64,000 nt of DNA from NCBI GenBank assembly GCA_000384615.1, contig ARQU01000010.1:24654-88653 (forward strand). Direction: 5' to 3'. Source of the DNA: an alpha proteobacterium SCGC AAA536-G10. GTDB lineage: Bacteria > Pseudomonadota > Alphaproteobacteria > Puniceispirillales > Marisalimonadaceae. Under the pieces are notes generated by a model, which worked only from the letters and a program-made list of their open reading frames with translations, had not been told where the DNA came from and did no database searches. The translations under genes were made by a program, and so were the position numbers. The number at the start of each line of letters is the position of its first letter. Position 1 is the first letter of the stretch. Shown one piece after another: positions 27,844 through 37,358 of the stretch.

Positions 27844-28341
27844 CTAGGCGAATCCTTCGATTTCTATAAACATTAATTCAATATAACTTTGATCTATTTT
27901 TTCTGCGTATATTAAATTATGTGTCGCCAGTGTAAAATTACGAAATAAATAATTTGTTATATTTAAATTTTTCTCAATAACTTCTTCTATAAATTTATTT
28001 TCTAATTTTACAAAATATTGTTTGTTTATGTGGAACTTAACTTTATCGGCTTTCAGATCATAAATGAAAAATCCATTTTGAGTTTTTTGATTTACGAAGT
28101 TTATCAAATTTTGTAATTCATTTATTTTATCTCTTGGAACCTCTATATCTAAGGTATAATCAAACTGTATATAATTATAATTATAGCTTACTGTTAAATA
28201 ATAATCAGCAATTTCACCTTGATAATTGAAATGGTAATTTTTCTCAGAATTTGAATAAATAGACCAATGATGTTTTTGGAAAATATTAGATAATTTAGTA
28301 GTAAAAAATATGTTTTTGAATTCATTAATCATGATATCCAT
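27844..28341 (-). CDS. YbjN-domain protein
   Basis: A 165-residue YbjN/type III chaperone-like fold protein. The pattern 'HHWSIYSNSEKNYHFNYQGEIADYYLTVSYNYNYIQFDYTLDIEVPRDKINELQNLINFVNQKTQNGFFIYDLKADKVKFHINKQYF' matches alphaproteobacterial YbjN proteins, which lie next to proC. The biochemical role is unknown; E. coli YbjN affects motility and stress phenotypes when overexpressed. Start could be the ATG at 28341 or the next Met three codons later. Confidence 0.8.
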   Translation of the reverse strand: MDIMINEFKNIFFTTKLSNIFQKHHWSIYSNSEKNYHFNYQGEIADYYLTVSYNYNYIQFDYTLDIEVPRDKINELQNLINFVNQKTQNGFFIYDLKADKVKFHINKQYFVKLENKFIEEVIEKNLNITNYLFRNFTLATHNLIYAEKIDQSYIELMFIEIEGFA

Positions 28342-28404
28342 ATATAGTATATTTTGATAAATATTAATATCATTATACTATATATTGATTATATAAACAA
28401 AGAT

Positions 28405-28659
28405 TTACTTTTTGTTTTTTACAATTTTATTTTTATTTTCCAAATTTGCTTTTAAAAGATTAAATTCAGAATTTAATTTTTCATGTCTATCAACAAGAGC
28501 TTCAAAATCTTCTCTACTAACAATACCTTGAGAATTAATAAATTTTTCAAACCTACTTTTAACAATATTATCCACTTCGTTTTTCAGGTCAGAAAAAGTT
28601 GAAAGAGCTCCTGTAATGACAGATGTAGTATCTTTTAAAAAAAAGTTATTTTTTTTCAT
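28405..28659 (-). CDS. UbiK/BMFP-family accessory protein
   Basis: An 84-residue small coiled-coil protein. The C-terminal half 'IVKSRFEKFINSQGIVSREDFEALVDRHEKLNSEFNLLKANLENKN' matches the BMFP/YqiC pattern (VSREEF(D/E)... followed by heptads). UbiK-type proteins assist ubiquinone biosynthesis and membrane fusion in other proteobacteria. First gene of the minus-strand block leading to YbjN and proC; it diverges from lgt across 99 bases. Confidence 0.8.
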   Translation of the reverse strand: MKKNNFFLKDTTSVITGALSTFSDLKNEVDNIVKSRFEKFINSQGIVSREDFEALVDRHEKLNSEFNLLKANLENKNKIVKNKK

Positions 28660-28758
28660 AGATTTTCCTTCAACTAATTAATTTTATAATTTTGTATTAT
28701 TAATTATTATAACATATATATTTTTATTTATTAATTAAATTAATTAAATGTTGTACAT

Positions 28759-29556
28759 ATGTTTGATTTTCCAAATATAAACCCTGTAGCTATAGACTTA
28801 GGCGTAATCAAAATCAGTTGGTACGCTATATCTTACATATGCGGAATTCTTTTAAGCTGGTTTTTAATTTTGAAAATTATAAAATTTAAAAATATCAAAA
28901 TTAGTAATAAAATTGTGGGCGATTTAATTAGTAATTGTATGATTGGTATAATTTTAGGAGGAAGATTAGGTTATGTAATATTTTATAATCCTGAATATTA
29001 TTTTAATAATATTTTAGATATTTTTAAAATTTGGAATGGTGGGATGTCATTTCATGGTGGATTTATAGGTGTTGTAATTGCTGTAATTTATACAAGTAAA
29101 TCAAGCAAGATATCTTTAATGATTTTTTCTGATTTAATCTCAATTGTTTCACCAATTGGGATATTTTTTGGAAGAATAGCAAATTTCATCAATGGCGAAC
29201 TTTATGGTAAAGTTACAAACCATAAATTTGGAATGATATTCCCAAAAGGCGGTAATTTACCTAGGCATCCTAGTCAACTCTATGAGGCTTTTTTTGAAGG
29301 TTTAATTTTGTTTATTATATTATGGTTGCTTATGAATATGACTAATTTTTTTAAAATTAAAGGATTAGTGACAGGATGCTTTATATTTTTATATGGATTT
29401 TTTCGTTTCTTTGTTGAATTTTTTAGAGAGCCAGATATTCATATAGGATACTTATATCTTGATTTTTCAATGGGACAGTTCTTATCATTACCAATGATTA
29501 TAATTGGCCTATGCTTTATAATTGTTTTTTATAAAAAGAATAAGAATTTAAATTAA
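28759..29556 (+). CDS. lgt: prolipoprotein diacylglyceryl transferase
   Basis: A 265-residue inner-membrane enzyme that adds diacylglycerol to lipoprotein cysteines. Seven hydrophobic segments are visible. Signatures: 'ISWYAISYICGILLSWFL', 'LGGRLGYVIFYNPEYYFNNILDIFKIWNGGMSFHGGFIGV' and 'FGRIANFINGELYGKVT' with 'RHPSQLYEAFFEGLILF'. The conserved Arg of 'GRIANFINGELYG' and the H of 'GGMSFHGG' are intact. It is followed after 32 bases by pgeF. Confidence 0.97.
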   Translation: MFDFPNINPVAIDLGVIKISWYAISYICGILLSWFLILKIIKFKNIKISNKIVGDLISNCMIGIILGGRLGYVIFYNPEYYFNNILDIFKIWNGGMSFHGGFIGVVIAVIYTSKSSKISLMIFSDLISIVSPIGIFFGRIANFINGELYGKVTNHKFGMIFPKGGNLPRHPSQLYEAFFEGLILFIILWLLMNMTNFFKIKGLVTGCFIFLYGFFRFFVEFFREPDIHIGYLYLDFSMGQFLSLPMIIIGLCFIIVFYKKNKNLN

Positions 29557-29588
29557 TTTTATATTAGGGGTCACAAATTAACTAATTA

Positions 29589-30368
29589 ATGCCAATACAA
29601 AAAATACAACATATAAATTTAGAAAACAAATGTTTAAGCTATGGTTTTTTTACAAGAAATGGGGGAGTTTCTAAATTTCCATTTAACTCACTTAATTGTA
29701 GTTTTAACGTTAATGACAATAAAAATGATGTAGAGGAAAATATTAAATTAGTTAGTCATGAACTTAGATTAAAAACAATAATAAAATTAAATCAAATACA
29801 TTCATCTAAAGTGTTTATAATTAATAATGAGAATAAACAAATTAAATCTCTTAATGCTGACGGCTTAGTAACAAACTTATCAGGTATAGGTTTATCAATT
29901 CTTGGCGCTGACTGTGCACCAATTTTGTTTTATGACGATAAATCAAAAACTATCGGCGCCTGTCACGCCGGTTGGCGAGGTGCAATAAATAATATTGTCG
30001 AGGCTACAATAAAAAGTATGGTAAAAATTGGGGCAAGTAGAAATAACATAATAGCTGTAATTGGTCCAACAATACAAAAACAGTCATATGAAATAAAAGA
30101 TGATGTAGCAAAAATAGTTAAACAAAGCTTAATCTTTAAAAGAAATAATTCTATTTTATCTCAAATGAATAATAATAAATACCTATTTGATTTACCTTTA
30201 TTATTAAAGGAAAGTTTAAAAATATCTAAAATCAATAAAATTGGTGATATTAATATGAATACATATGATAATAATTTATTTTTCAGTCATAGATATTCTT
30301 CTCACCAAAATTCATCAAAAGCAGGTATGACAGGTCGTCATATCTCTGTGATTGGAATTTTAAAATAG
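29589..30368 (+). CDS. pgeF: peptidoglycan editing factor / purine nucleoside phosphorylase (YfiH family)
   Basis: A 259-residue YfiH/LACC1-like protein. The copper/zinc-type residues are in 'LNQIHSSKVFI', 'ADGLVTNLSGIGLSILGADCAPILFYD' and 'IGACHAGWRGAINNIVEATIKSMVK', and the C-terminus has 'FFSHRYSSHQNSSKAGMTGRHISVIGI'. Members correct misincorporated residues in peptidoglycan precursors (PgeF) and show nucleoside phosphorylase activity in vitro. It lies directly downstream of lgt. A possible 21-codon ORF follows 7 bases later. Confidence 0.93.
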   Translation: MPIQKIQHINLENKCLSYGFFTRNGGVSKFPFNSLNCSFNVNDNKNDVEENIKLVSHELRLKTIIKLNQIHSSKVFIINNENKQIKSLNADGLVTNLSGIGLSILGADCAPILFYDDKSKTIGACHAGWRGAINNIVEATIKSMVKIGASRNNIIAVIGPTIQKQSYEIKDDVAKIVKQSLIFKRNNSILSQMNNNKYLFDLPLLLKESLKISKINKIGDINMNTYDNNLFFSHRYSSHQNSSKAGMTGRHISVIGILK

Positions 30369-30375
30369 GACTAAG

Positions 30376-30441
30376 ATGCCACACTTGATAATTTTTTTTA
30401 TGTTAATGATTTTTGGATTATTTATTTTAATGTTCATATAA
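30376..30441 (+). CDS. candidate 21-residue hydrophobic peptide
   Basis: An ATG at 30376 opens a 21-codon frame ending at TAA 30441 and encoding MPHLIIFFMLMIFGLFILMFI, one predicted membrane helix. An AGGA (30368-30371, overlapping the pgeF stop) sits about 5 bases upstream. It occupies the 161-base gap between pgeF and prs. Its coding status is uncertain: AT-rich DNA readily yields Ile/Leu/Phe-rich short frames. I recognise no family. Confidence 0.3.
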   Translation: MPHLIIFFMLMIFGLFILMFI

Positions 30442-30529
30442 AATAAAGGAATAATTTATTAAATTTATCTTGCTATAACTTTGTTGAGACTGCTATTAAA
30501 TTAATGAAATTATCTTGGGATAACACTAA

Positions 30530-31462
30530 ATGAAAATACTGTCTTGCAACTCTAATATAAATTTAGCAGAGAGTATTTCTAAGTCACTTAATACTCAACT
30601 TGTTAAAGTAGACGTAAAAAAATTTTCTGATATGGAAGTTTTTGTTGAAGTGCAAGAAAATGTTAGAGGTGAAGATATGTTCATTATACAATCAACTTCT
30701 TATCCTGCGAATGATAATTTAATGGAATTACTTGTATCATTAGATGCTCTTAGAAGAGCAAGTGCAAGGAGAATTACAGCAGTCATTCCATACTATGGGT
30801 ATGCAAGACAAGATAGGAAATCCGGACCAAGAACACCCATTTCTGCAAAATTAGTTGCAAACCTAATAACTAAAGCTGGCGCAGACAGAATTTTAACCAT
30901 GGATTTACATGCAGGTCAGATACAAGGTTTTTTTGATATACCTACTGATAATTTGTTTGCAGCGCCAGTATTTGTAAAAGATATTGAAAATAGATATAAA
31001 AACAAACCTGTAGTTATTGTCTCTCCAGATGTAGGTGGTGTTGTAAGGGCCAGGGCTATCGCAAGAAGAATAAATGCTAATTTAGCAATAATTGATAAAA
31101 GAAGAGAAAAAGCAGGTTTATCAGAAGTCATGAATATCATTGGTGATGTTTCAAATCATCACTGTATAATAGTTGATGATATTATTGATTCTGGAGGAAC
31201 AATATGTAATGCGGCTCAGGCTTTAATTGACGTAGGCGCATTAAGTGTTGATGCTTATGTTACTCATGGAGTATTGTCTGGATCAGCTGTAAGTAATATT
31301 AGTAACTCCCCTTTAACCTCGCTTGTTACTACTGACTCTATAAAAGCAACAGAGGCTGTACGCATATCTAGTAATATAAGACAAATTTCTATTGCACCGA
31401 TTATTGGTGAAGCTATTCGTAGAGTCCACACAGAACAATCTGTATCTAGCCTTTTTGAATAA
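30530..31462 (+). CDS. prs: ribose-phosphate pyrophosphokinase
   Basis: A 310-residue PRPP synthetase supplying phosphoribosyl pyrophosphate for nucleotides, histidine and tryptophan. Signatures: '[35 protein letters not shown]', '[33 protein letters not shown]', '[11 protein letters not shown]', the flexible loop 'DKRREKAG' and the PRPP-binding loop '[17 protein letters not shown]'. It heads the prs-rplY-pth-ychF run. The gap upstream (161 bases) contains no clear Shine-Dalgarno sequence near the ATG. Confidence 0.97.
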   Translation: MKILSCNSNINLAESISKSLNTQLVKVDVKKFSDMEVFVEVQENVRGEDMFIIQSTSYPANDNLMELLVSLDALRRASARRITAVIPYYGYARQDRKSGPRTPISAKLVANLITKAGADRILTMDLHAGQIQGFFDIPTDNLFAAPVFVKDIENRYKNKPVVIVSPDVGGVVRARAIARRINANLAIIDKRREKAGLSEVMNIIGDVSNHHCIIVDDIIDSGGTICNAAQALIDVGALSVDAYVTHGVLSGSAVSNISNSPLTSLVTTDSIKATEAVRISSNIRQISIAPIIGEAIRRVHTEQSVSSLFE

Positions 31463-31561
31463 TTTTTATATTATTTACTTTATATTTTTTAATTAAAACG
31501 TTATGAATGCTTTATTCTTTTACACCCCTGGAGGTAGAAGACTTTTAGAAGGAGAAAATTA

Positions 31562-32209
31562 ATGGAAACTATTGATATTAAAGCTGAAGCTCGTAGTCAG
31601 GTTGGTAAGGGGTCTGCCAGAGCTGCAAGACGTGCAGGGTTAGTACCTGCAGTTATTTATGGAAACAAACAATCTGCTATGCCCATAACTTTAGATGCCA
31701 ATAAATGGCGTAAATTAATGCATAAACCTGGTATTTTTAGCCAACTTATGAATATTGAAGTTAATAATGAAAAACATTTTGTATTACCACGCGATATCCA
31801 ACAACACCCTGTTTCAGAAGAGGCAGAACATGTTGATTTTTTAAGGGTTACCAAAAATGCAACTGTAGCTGTTGGTATTAACGTAGAATTCTTAAATGAA
31901 GATAAATGTACAGGATTAAAAATGGGTGGTGTTCTAAATATAGTAAGAGCACAAGTAGAACTTAATTGCCCTGCTATTTCAATACCTGAAAAGATAACAG
32001 TTGATTTAGAAGGTCTTAACGTTGGTCACACAATACATATAAGTTCCATAAGTCTGCCAGAAGGTTGTACTCCTACAATTACAGACAGAGATTTTACAGT
32101 AGCAACAATAGCTGCACCAAGAGGTGGTTTAGGTGATTCAGAAGAAGATGAAGATAAAGATAAAGAAGAAACTGCCGAAGATATCGAAGAAAACAAGAGT
32201 GATAGTTAG
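31562..32209 (+). CDS. rplY: 50S ribosomal protein bL25 (Ctc form)
   Basis: A 215-residue long-form L25/general stress protein Ctc that binds 5S rRNA. The N-terminal domain 'IDIKAEARSQVGKGSARAARRAGLVPAVIYGNKQSAMPITLD' and 'VLPRDIQQHPVSEEAEHVDFLRV' are typical; the C-terminal beta domain has 'LNCPAISIPEKITVDLEGLNVGHTIHISSISLPEG'. The extreme C-terminus is a strongly acidic tail. AAGGAG lies 6 bases before the ATG. It sits between prs and pth. Confidence 0.96.
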   Translation: METIDIKAEARSQVGKGSARAARRAGLVPAVIYGNKQSAMPITLDANKWRKLMHKPGIFSQLMNIEVNNEKHFVLPRDIQQHPVSEEAEHVDFLRVTKNATVAVGINVEFLNEDKCTGLKMGGVLNIVRAQVELNCPAISIPEKITVDLEGLNVGHTIHISSISLPEGCTPTITDRDFTVATIAAPRGGLGDSEEDEDKDKEETAEDIEENKSDS

Positions 32210-32247
32210 AAATAACTGTCACATATTAATGAATAGTAAACTTTAAA

Positions 32248-32805
32248 ATGTTTCTTATAGTTGGCTTAGGGAACCCTGGAAAACAATATAATAATAATAG
32301 GCACAATATAGGTTTTAAAGTTGTAGATGCAATAAAAGACATTTATAACTTTCCCAAATTTATTAAAAGATTTGATTCTGAGTTTTCAAAATCCAAAATA
32401 GATGGAAATATAATTTTCTTAATTAAACCAAAAACCTTCATGAATAATTCTGGTATAGCAGTTAAAGAATTTAAAAACTTCTATAATTTCGATATAAATA
32501 AAATATATGTCATACATGACGAAATTGATCTAGATCAAGGTCGTATAAAAACTAAAATTGGCGGGGGTCATAATGGACATAACGGTCTTAAAAGCATAGA
32601 TCAGTTAGTTGGCAAGGATTACAATAGGATCAGAGTAGGAGTTTCTAGGCCATCAAAAATATTTGAAAATAAAACAAATGAAAATATTTCAAGTTGGGTG
32701 CTTTCTGACTTTTCTTCAGACGAAAAAATTAAATGGGTTGACGATACAATTAATAAAATTTCAAAAAATATATCTTTATTAATAAATAATAAAGATTGTT
32801 TTTAA
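32248..32805 (+). CDS. pth: peptidyl-tRNA hydrolase
   Basis: A 185-residue enzyme that frees tRNA from stalled peptidyl-tRNA. It begins with 'FLIVGLGNPGKQYNNNRHNIGFKVVDAI', containing the catalytic His of 'RHNIGF'; 'PKTFMNNSGIAV' and 'YVIHDEIDLDQGRIKTKIGGGHNGHNGLKSI' complete the active site (Asn and Asp). Positioned between rplY and ychF, as in many bacteria. Confidence 0.97.
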   Translation: MFLIVGLGNPGKQYNNNRHNIGFKVVDAIKDIYNFPKFIKRFDSEFSKSKIDGNIIFLIKPKTFMNNSGIAVKEFKNFYNFDINKIYVIHDEIDLDQGRIKTKIGGGHNGHNGLKSIDQLVGKDYNRIRVGVSRPSKIFENKTNENISSWVLSDFSSDEKIKWVDDTINKISKNISLLINNKDCF

Positions 32806-32829
32806 AACACAAAATTTAGGGATAGCTCA

Positions 32830-33927
32830 ATGGGATTTAAATGTGGAATTATTGGTTTGCCAAATGTCGGAAAATCAACTTTATTTAATGCTCTTACGGA
32901 AACAGCATCAGCTGAAGCTGCAAATTATCCTTTTTGTACTATTGAACCTAATACAGGTATAGTAGCAGTTCCTGATAGTAGATTAAAATTACTATCTGAA
33001 TTAGCTAAATCTCAAAAGGTAATCCCCGCACAAATGCAATTTGTAGATATAGCTGGACTTGTAAGTGGAGCTAGTAAGGGTGAAGGTTTAGGGAATAAAT
33101 TTTTATCTCACATAAGAGAAGTCGATGCTTTAGTTCATGTATTAAGATGCTTTGAAGATGCAGATATTACTCATGTTGCAAACAGTATAGATCCTCTTAG
33201 AGATGCTGAGATTATTGAAACAGAATTAATGTTAGCTGACTTGGAAAGTCTTGATCGCCAAATTCAAAATTTATCTAAGAAAGCTAAATCTAATGATATT
33301 GATGCAAAAAATGACCTGCTTCTAATGAAGGAATTGTCAGTTTTTTTATCGGATGGTAAACCAATAAGATTAGCTGATTTAACTCTTGATAAAATAAATA
33401 GAATTAAAAATTTTAATTTATTAACATCAAAACCAGTATTATATGCTTGCAATGTAAATGAAAATGATGCCGCCAAAGGAAATAACTTCACAAAAACTAT
33501 TTTTGACAAAGCTGGCTTTGAAAATTGTGACGCAGTCATAATATCAGGATCAATAGAAGCTGAAATAGCTATGTTAGATGATAATGAGAAAAATGAATTT
33601 CTTAAAGATTTAAATTTAAAAGAATCTGGTCTGTCCAGACTTATTAAAACTGGTTTTAGATTACTAGATCTAATAACCTTTTTTACAATCGGTCCAAAGG
33701 AGTCTAGAGCCTGGACCTTAAAGAATAATTCCACCGCACCAGAGGCAGCCGGTATAATACATACAGATTTTCAAAAAGGATTTATTAGAGCTGAAACAAT
33801 ATCATGTGACGATTATTTAAATTTAAAAAGTGAGCAAGCTGCAAAGGATGCAGGACGGATGAGGGTTGAAGGAGCAGATTATGTTGTAAAAGATGGAGAT
33901 GTTTTTCATTTTAGATTTAATGTTTAA
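32830..33927 (+). CDS. ychF: redox-regulated ATPase YchF
   Basis: A 365-residue Obg-family P-loop protein that prefers ATP. G1 is 'GIIGLPNVGKSTLFNALTE', 'ANYPFCTIEPNTGIVAVPD' and 'FVDIAGLVSGASKGEGLGNKFLSHIREVDALVHVLRCF' follow, and 'YACNVNE' replaces the usual NKxD, the reason the family uses ATP. The C-terminal TGS-like domain includes 'TFFTIGPKESRAWTL' and 'GFIRAETISCDDYL'. It associates with ribosomes; last of the prs-rplY-pth-ychF run. Confidence 0.97.
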   Translation: MGFKCGIIGLPNVGKSTLFNALTETASAEAANYPFCTIEPNTGIVAVPDSRLKLLSELAKSQKVIPAQMQFVDIAGLVSGASKGEGLGNKFLSHIREVDALVHVLRCFEDADITHVANSIDPLRDAEIIETELMLADLESLDRQIQNLSKKAKSNDIDAKNDLLLMKELSVFLSDGKPIRLADLTLDKINRIKNFNLLTSKPVLYACNVNENDAAKGNNFTKTIFDKAGFENCDAVIISGSIEAEIAMLDDNEKNEFLKDLNLKESGLSRLIKTGFRLLDLITFFTIGPKESRAWTLKNNSTAPEAAGIIHTDFQKGFIRAETISCDDYLNLKSEQAAKDAGRMRVEGADYVVKDGDVFHFRFNV

Positions 33928-33940
33928 TAGGAGTTAAAGA

Positions 33941-34603
33941 ATGGGCGAGTTTTTAGAACTTAAAGCAGAAGATAACAATATTTTTTCAGCATATATTTCT
34001 CAACCTTCAGAAAAACCAATAGCAGGAATTGTGATATTACAAGAAATATTTGGGGTTAATAAACACATTAAAGAAGTAACTGATTTATACGCAAGTAAAG
34101 GTTATCTCTCAATAGCTCCTGCATTATTCGATAGAATAGAAAATAGTGTTGAACTTGAATATAATGAAAATGGTATAAGTAAGGGAAGAAAATTAAAAGA
34201 ATTATGTGATAAAAATGCTCTCAAGGATATTGATGCTGCTATTTCAGTCGTGTCTTCTGCGGGTAAAGTTGGTATAATAGGTTATTGTTGGGGTGGATCT
34301 CTTTCATGGAGAATGGCTTGCCAATCAAATAATTTGTCAGCTTCTGTATGCTACTATGGCGGTGACATTCCTAAACTTAAAAACCTTGAACCAAAATGTG
34401 GAGTTTTGACACATTTTGGTGAATTAGATCAAGGCATACCGATAGAAAGTGTTGAAGTTTTTAAATCAGTCAAACCAGAGGTTATTACATATACGTATCC
34501 AGCAGACCATGGATTTAATTGTGACCATAGGAAGCAGTATTGTCAAATTAGTACTAAAGTAGCCTTAGACAGAACATTAAAATTTTTAAAGGTTAATTTA
34601 TAA
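33941..34603 (+). CDS. dienelactone hydrolase family protein
   Basis: A 220-residue alpha/beta hydrolase of the dienelactone hydrolase family. The nucleophile is Cys in 'GIIGYCWGGSLSWRMAC' (about residue 111), the acid is expected in 'GELDQGIPIE', and the histidine in 'YPADHGFNCDHRKQY'. The family opens the lactone ring in chloroaromatic degradation, but most members have unknown substrates. It starts 13 bases after ychF and converges on petC with a 4-base gap. Confidence 0.9.
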   Translation: MGEFLELKAEDNNIFSAYISQPSEKPIAGIVILQEIFGVNKHIKEVTDLYASKGYLSIAPALFDRIENSVELEYNENGISKGRKLKELCDKNALKDIDAAISVVSSAGKVGIIGYCWGGSLSWRMACQSNNLSASVCYYGGDIPKLKNLEPKCGVLTHFGELDQGIPIESVEVFKSVKPEVITYTYPADHGFNCDHRKQYCQISTKVALDRTLKFLKVNL

Positions 34604-34607
34604 TAAT

Positions 34608-35402
34608 TTATCTATTTTTTATAGGAGCCCAAATTTGCTTCATTGCTAAATACGATAAGAGGGTAAGCACTAGTAAAAATAAAATAACTGAAATGCCTAG
34701 TCTTTTCCTGTCTTCCATCTCAGGTTCTGCTGCCCATGCTAAAAAGGCTGTTACATCTTTGGCCATTTGATTTGGTGTAGCTTTAGTTCCGTCTGCATAT
34801 TCAACGCCGTCTTCGTATAAGGGTTGTGGCATACCTATAAGTTTTCCAGGATAATATTTATTATAATACATTCCATCTGGAATTTTTTGTTCATCAGGAG
34901 CGTCTACATAACCAGTTAATAAAGCGTGTAAGTAGTTAGCACCGTCAGACCTAGCCTTAACTATTAATGATAAGTCTGGTGGATAAGCTCCTCCGTTAGC
35001 TACACGTGCAGCTTTCTCATTGGGATATGGGGAAACAAATTTATCACTTGGTCTAGCTTCTCTTTCAACCACCTCTCCATCATCATTGAGAGTATTAACA
35101 CTATTTTCAGAGGCAAAAGCCTTAATTTCATCATCATTATAGCCAATTGCTTTTAAATTTCTGTAAGCTAAAAGTCGCACACCATGACAACCCGCACAAA
35201 CTTCTTTATAAACTTGAAGTCCTCTTTGCTGAGACGCACGATCAAAAGTTCCTGTGATACCTGAAAAAGACCAATCGAGCTTGGGGAAGGTTATTTTCTC
35301 TCCAGCAGCAAAACATATTTGAGAAGAAAAAAATAAGGATAAAATAGTACAAGATTGAATTATAAACCTTTTAATTTTAAACCAATAAGGTTTTGCGTTC
35401 AT
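34608..35402 (-). CDS. petC: cytochrome c1 of the bc1 complex
   Basis: A 264-residue heme protein of complex III. A signal peptide ('IIQSCTILSLFFSSQICFA') is followed by the CXXCH heme site 'YKEVCAGCHGVRLLAYRNL' and axial-Met region 'KLIGMPQPLYEDGVEYADGT'. A single C-terminal anchor 'ISVILFLLVLTLLSYLAMKQIW' is visible. It passes electrons from the Rieske protein to soluble or membrane cytochrome c. It starts immediately after the petB stop. Confidence 0.97.
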   Translation of the reverse strand: MNAKPYWFKIKRFIIQSCTILSLFFSSQICFAAGEKITFPKLDWSFSGITGTFDRASQQRGLQVYKEVCAGCHGVRLLAYRNLKAIGYNDDEIKAFASENSVNTLNDDGEVVEREARPSDKFVSPYPNEKAARVANGGAYPPDLSLIVKARSDGANYLHALLTGYVDAPDEQKIPDGMYYNKYYPGKLIGMPQPLYEDGVEYADGTKATPNQMAKDVTAFLAWAAEPEMEDRKRLGISVILFLLVLTLLSYLAMKQIWAPIKNR

Positions 35403-36653
35403 CTATTTCTTCTCCCTAAAGGCAAAAGCTGAAGCTGGAGACGAACCACTCAAAACTGGCTCGGATATTGATATCGGTAAAGGTTTTGTTTTTTCAATGT
35501 AAGGTAATAATGGGAATAAAATTAAAAAATGAAAGAAATAATAAGCAGTAGCTATTCTAGATAATATAACATAAATACCTTCTGCAGGCATTGCCCCTAA
35601 ATATCCTAGTAACACACAGTCGGCTAAAAGAATCCAAAAAAAGATCTTAAAAATTGGTCTAAACTGGGAAGACCTTACCGAAGATCTGTCTAGCCAGGGG
35701 ATTACAAATAATACAGCGATAGAACCAAACATAAATAGAACACCTCCTAATTTATCAGGAATTGCTCTAAGGATTGCATAAAAAGGCAGAAAGTACCATT
35801 CAGGTACAATATGGGCAGGTGTCACCATCGGGTTAGCTTCAATGTAATTATCAGGGTGCCCCATAAAATTTGGAAAAAAGAAAACAGCCGCCGCGAAAAT
35901 CGTTAAAAACACACCTAGTCCAAATAAATCTTTAATAGTGTAATAAGGATTAAATGGCAGTGTATCTTGAGTACCTTTTACATCAATTCCTATAGGATTA
36001 TTCGACCCAAATCTATGCAAAGCAACAAGGTGGAGTATTACAACGCCAACAATTACAAAAGGTAAAACGAAGTGAAGCGAAAAGAAACGGTTAAGGGTTG
36101 AATTGTCAACTGAAAATCCTCCCCACAACCATGTTACTATACTTTCTCCAACTAATGGGATAGCTGAAAATAAATTAGTTATAACTGTAGCGCCCCAAAA
36201 GCTCATTTGTCCCCATGGTAAAACGTAACCCATAAAGGCTGTAGCCATCATTAGTAAAAGAATTAGCACACCCAAAATCCATAAAAGCTCTCTAGGCGCT
36301 TTATAAGAGCCATAATAAAGCCCACGAAAAATATGTATATAAACAACTATAAAAAAGAAGCTTGCACCATTCATATGTATATATCTAATAAGCCATCCAT
36401 GATTAACATCTCTCATTATTCGTTCGACAGAATCAAATGCATAATCTACATGAGCTGTATAATTCATTGATAAAACAATTCCGGTAATGATCATTGTCAC
36501 TAGAGCAATACCTGCTAGAGAGCCAAAATTCCAAAAATAGTTTAGGTTTTTTGGGGTTGGATAGTGGTTTAACTCATGATCCATAAAAGAAAATATTGGC
36601 AATCTATGGTCAATCCATTTAACTACAGGGTTTTTAAATTTAGCCTTCGACAT
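35403..36653 (-). CDS. petB: cytochrome b of the bc1 complex
   Basis: A 416-residue integral membrane protein with two b hemes and both quinone sites. Eight hydrophobic segments are visible. '[29 protein letters not shown]' and '[33 protein letters not shown]' carry the paired heme-ligand histidines; '[17 protein letters not shown]' is the Qo-site helix and '[16 protein letters not shown]' the PEWY loop. It lies between petA and petC, 24 bases after petA. Confidence 0.98.
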   Translation of the reverse strand: MSKAKFKNPVVKWIDHRLPIFSFMDHELNHYPTPKNLNYFWNFGSLAGIALVTMIITGIVLSMNYTAHVDYAFDSVERIMRDVNHGWLIRYIHMNGASFFFIVVYIHIFRGLYYGSYKAPRELLWILGVLILLLMMATAFMGYVLPWGQMSFWGATVITNLFSAIPLVGESIVTWLWGGFSVDNSTLNRFFSLHFVLPFVIVGVVILHLVALHRFGSNNPIGIDVKGTQDTLPFNPYYTIKDLFGLGVFLTIFAAAVFFFPNFMGHPDNYIEANPMVTPAHIVPEWYFLPFYAILRAIPDKLGGVLFMFGSIAVLFVIPWLDRSSVRSSQFRPIFKIFFWILLADCVLLGYLGAMPAEGIYVILSRIATAYYFFHFLILFPLLPYIEKTKPLPISISEPVLSGSSPASAFAFREKK

Positions 36654-36677
36654 TAATTACTCCTAATAAGAAAAAAA

Positions 36678-37223
36678 TTAACCAATTTTAATTAAAGTGT
36701 CTGATAAGAATTCATATGAAGGTACTGCCAAATTTGTAGGGGCAGGGCCTTTTCTAATTCTACCAGAATGGTCATAGTGAGAGCCATGACAAGGACAAAA
36801 CCAACCCCCATATTGTCCTTTAACATCGCCTGATTTTTGACCGAGTGGAACACAGCCTAAGTGTGTGCACACACCAACTAATACTATATATTTTTCATTT
36901 GTAACACGGTCTGAATCCTTTTCTGGATCTCTCATGTCATCTATTGAAGCTTCTTGTGCATTCTTAATTTCTTCTGCAGTTCTATGACGTACAAAAACAG
37001 GTTTGCCTCTCCACTTAACTGTAATGGCCTGACCTTCTTCTAAAGAAGACAAATCAATTTCAGTAGACGCAAGAGCCAAAGTGTCAGCAGCAGGGTTCAT
37101 TTGATCAATTAATGGCCAAGCAAATGAAGCGGCCCCAATTCCAGCCATTGCATAAGTTGACACAACTAAAAAATCCCTTTTACCTTCATCTTTATTTTTT
37201 TTAGTTTTTGATTTAGTAGACAT
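36678..37223 (-). CDS. petA: Rieske iron-sulfur protein of the bc1 complex
   Basis: A 181-residue Rieske subunit. The N-terminus '[29 protein letters not shown]' is an uncleaved anchor with a Tat-like start. The [2Fe-2S] ligands are in '[10 protein letters not shown]' and '[21 protein letters not shown]' (CTHLGC and CPCHGSH). The first gene of the petABC operon, minus strand; hemF lies upstream across a 135-base gap. Confidence 0.97.
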   Translation of the reverse strand: MSTKSKTKKNKDEGKRDFLVVSTYAMAGIGAASFAWPLIDQMNPAADTLALASTEIDLSSLEEGQAITVKWRGKPVFVRHRTAEEIKNAQEASIDDMRDPEKDSDRVTNEKYIVLVGVCTHLGCVPLGQKSGDVKGQYGGWFCPCHGSHYDHSGRIRKGPAPTNLAVPSYEFLSDTLIKIG

Positions 37224-37358
37224 ATATCTCCCTGTCGATCATTGATATTTATATAAACATTCTTTTAAAAAATTTCTAGTCTTTTTCTTTATGAAAAATA
37301 TTTTTTTTAACTAAATGTTCTCTAATGAAAAATTTGAACATTAATTATTTGTATATAT
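37224..37358 (-). other. intergenic region hemF / petA with a possible hairpin
   Basis: AATGTTC (37314-37320) and GAACATT (37336-37342) form a 7-base stem around 15 bases, 17 bases past the hemF stop in the transcribed direction. A pure T-run does not follow directly; an A8-ATTTTT stretch does. It could be a weak terminator for hemF, or chance. The petA promoter should lie in the remainder, where I see no convincing boxes. Confidence 0.25.

Noticed and set aside
33264..33734. 156-codon minus-strand frame inside ychF
   Set aside because: Antisense to a complete YchF gene with all GTPase-type motifs; composition is typical of an antisense shadow.
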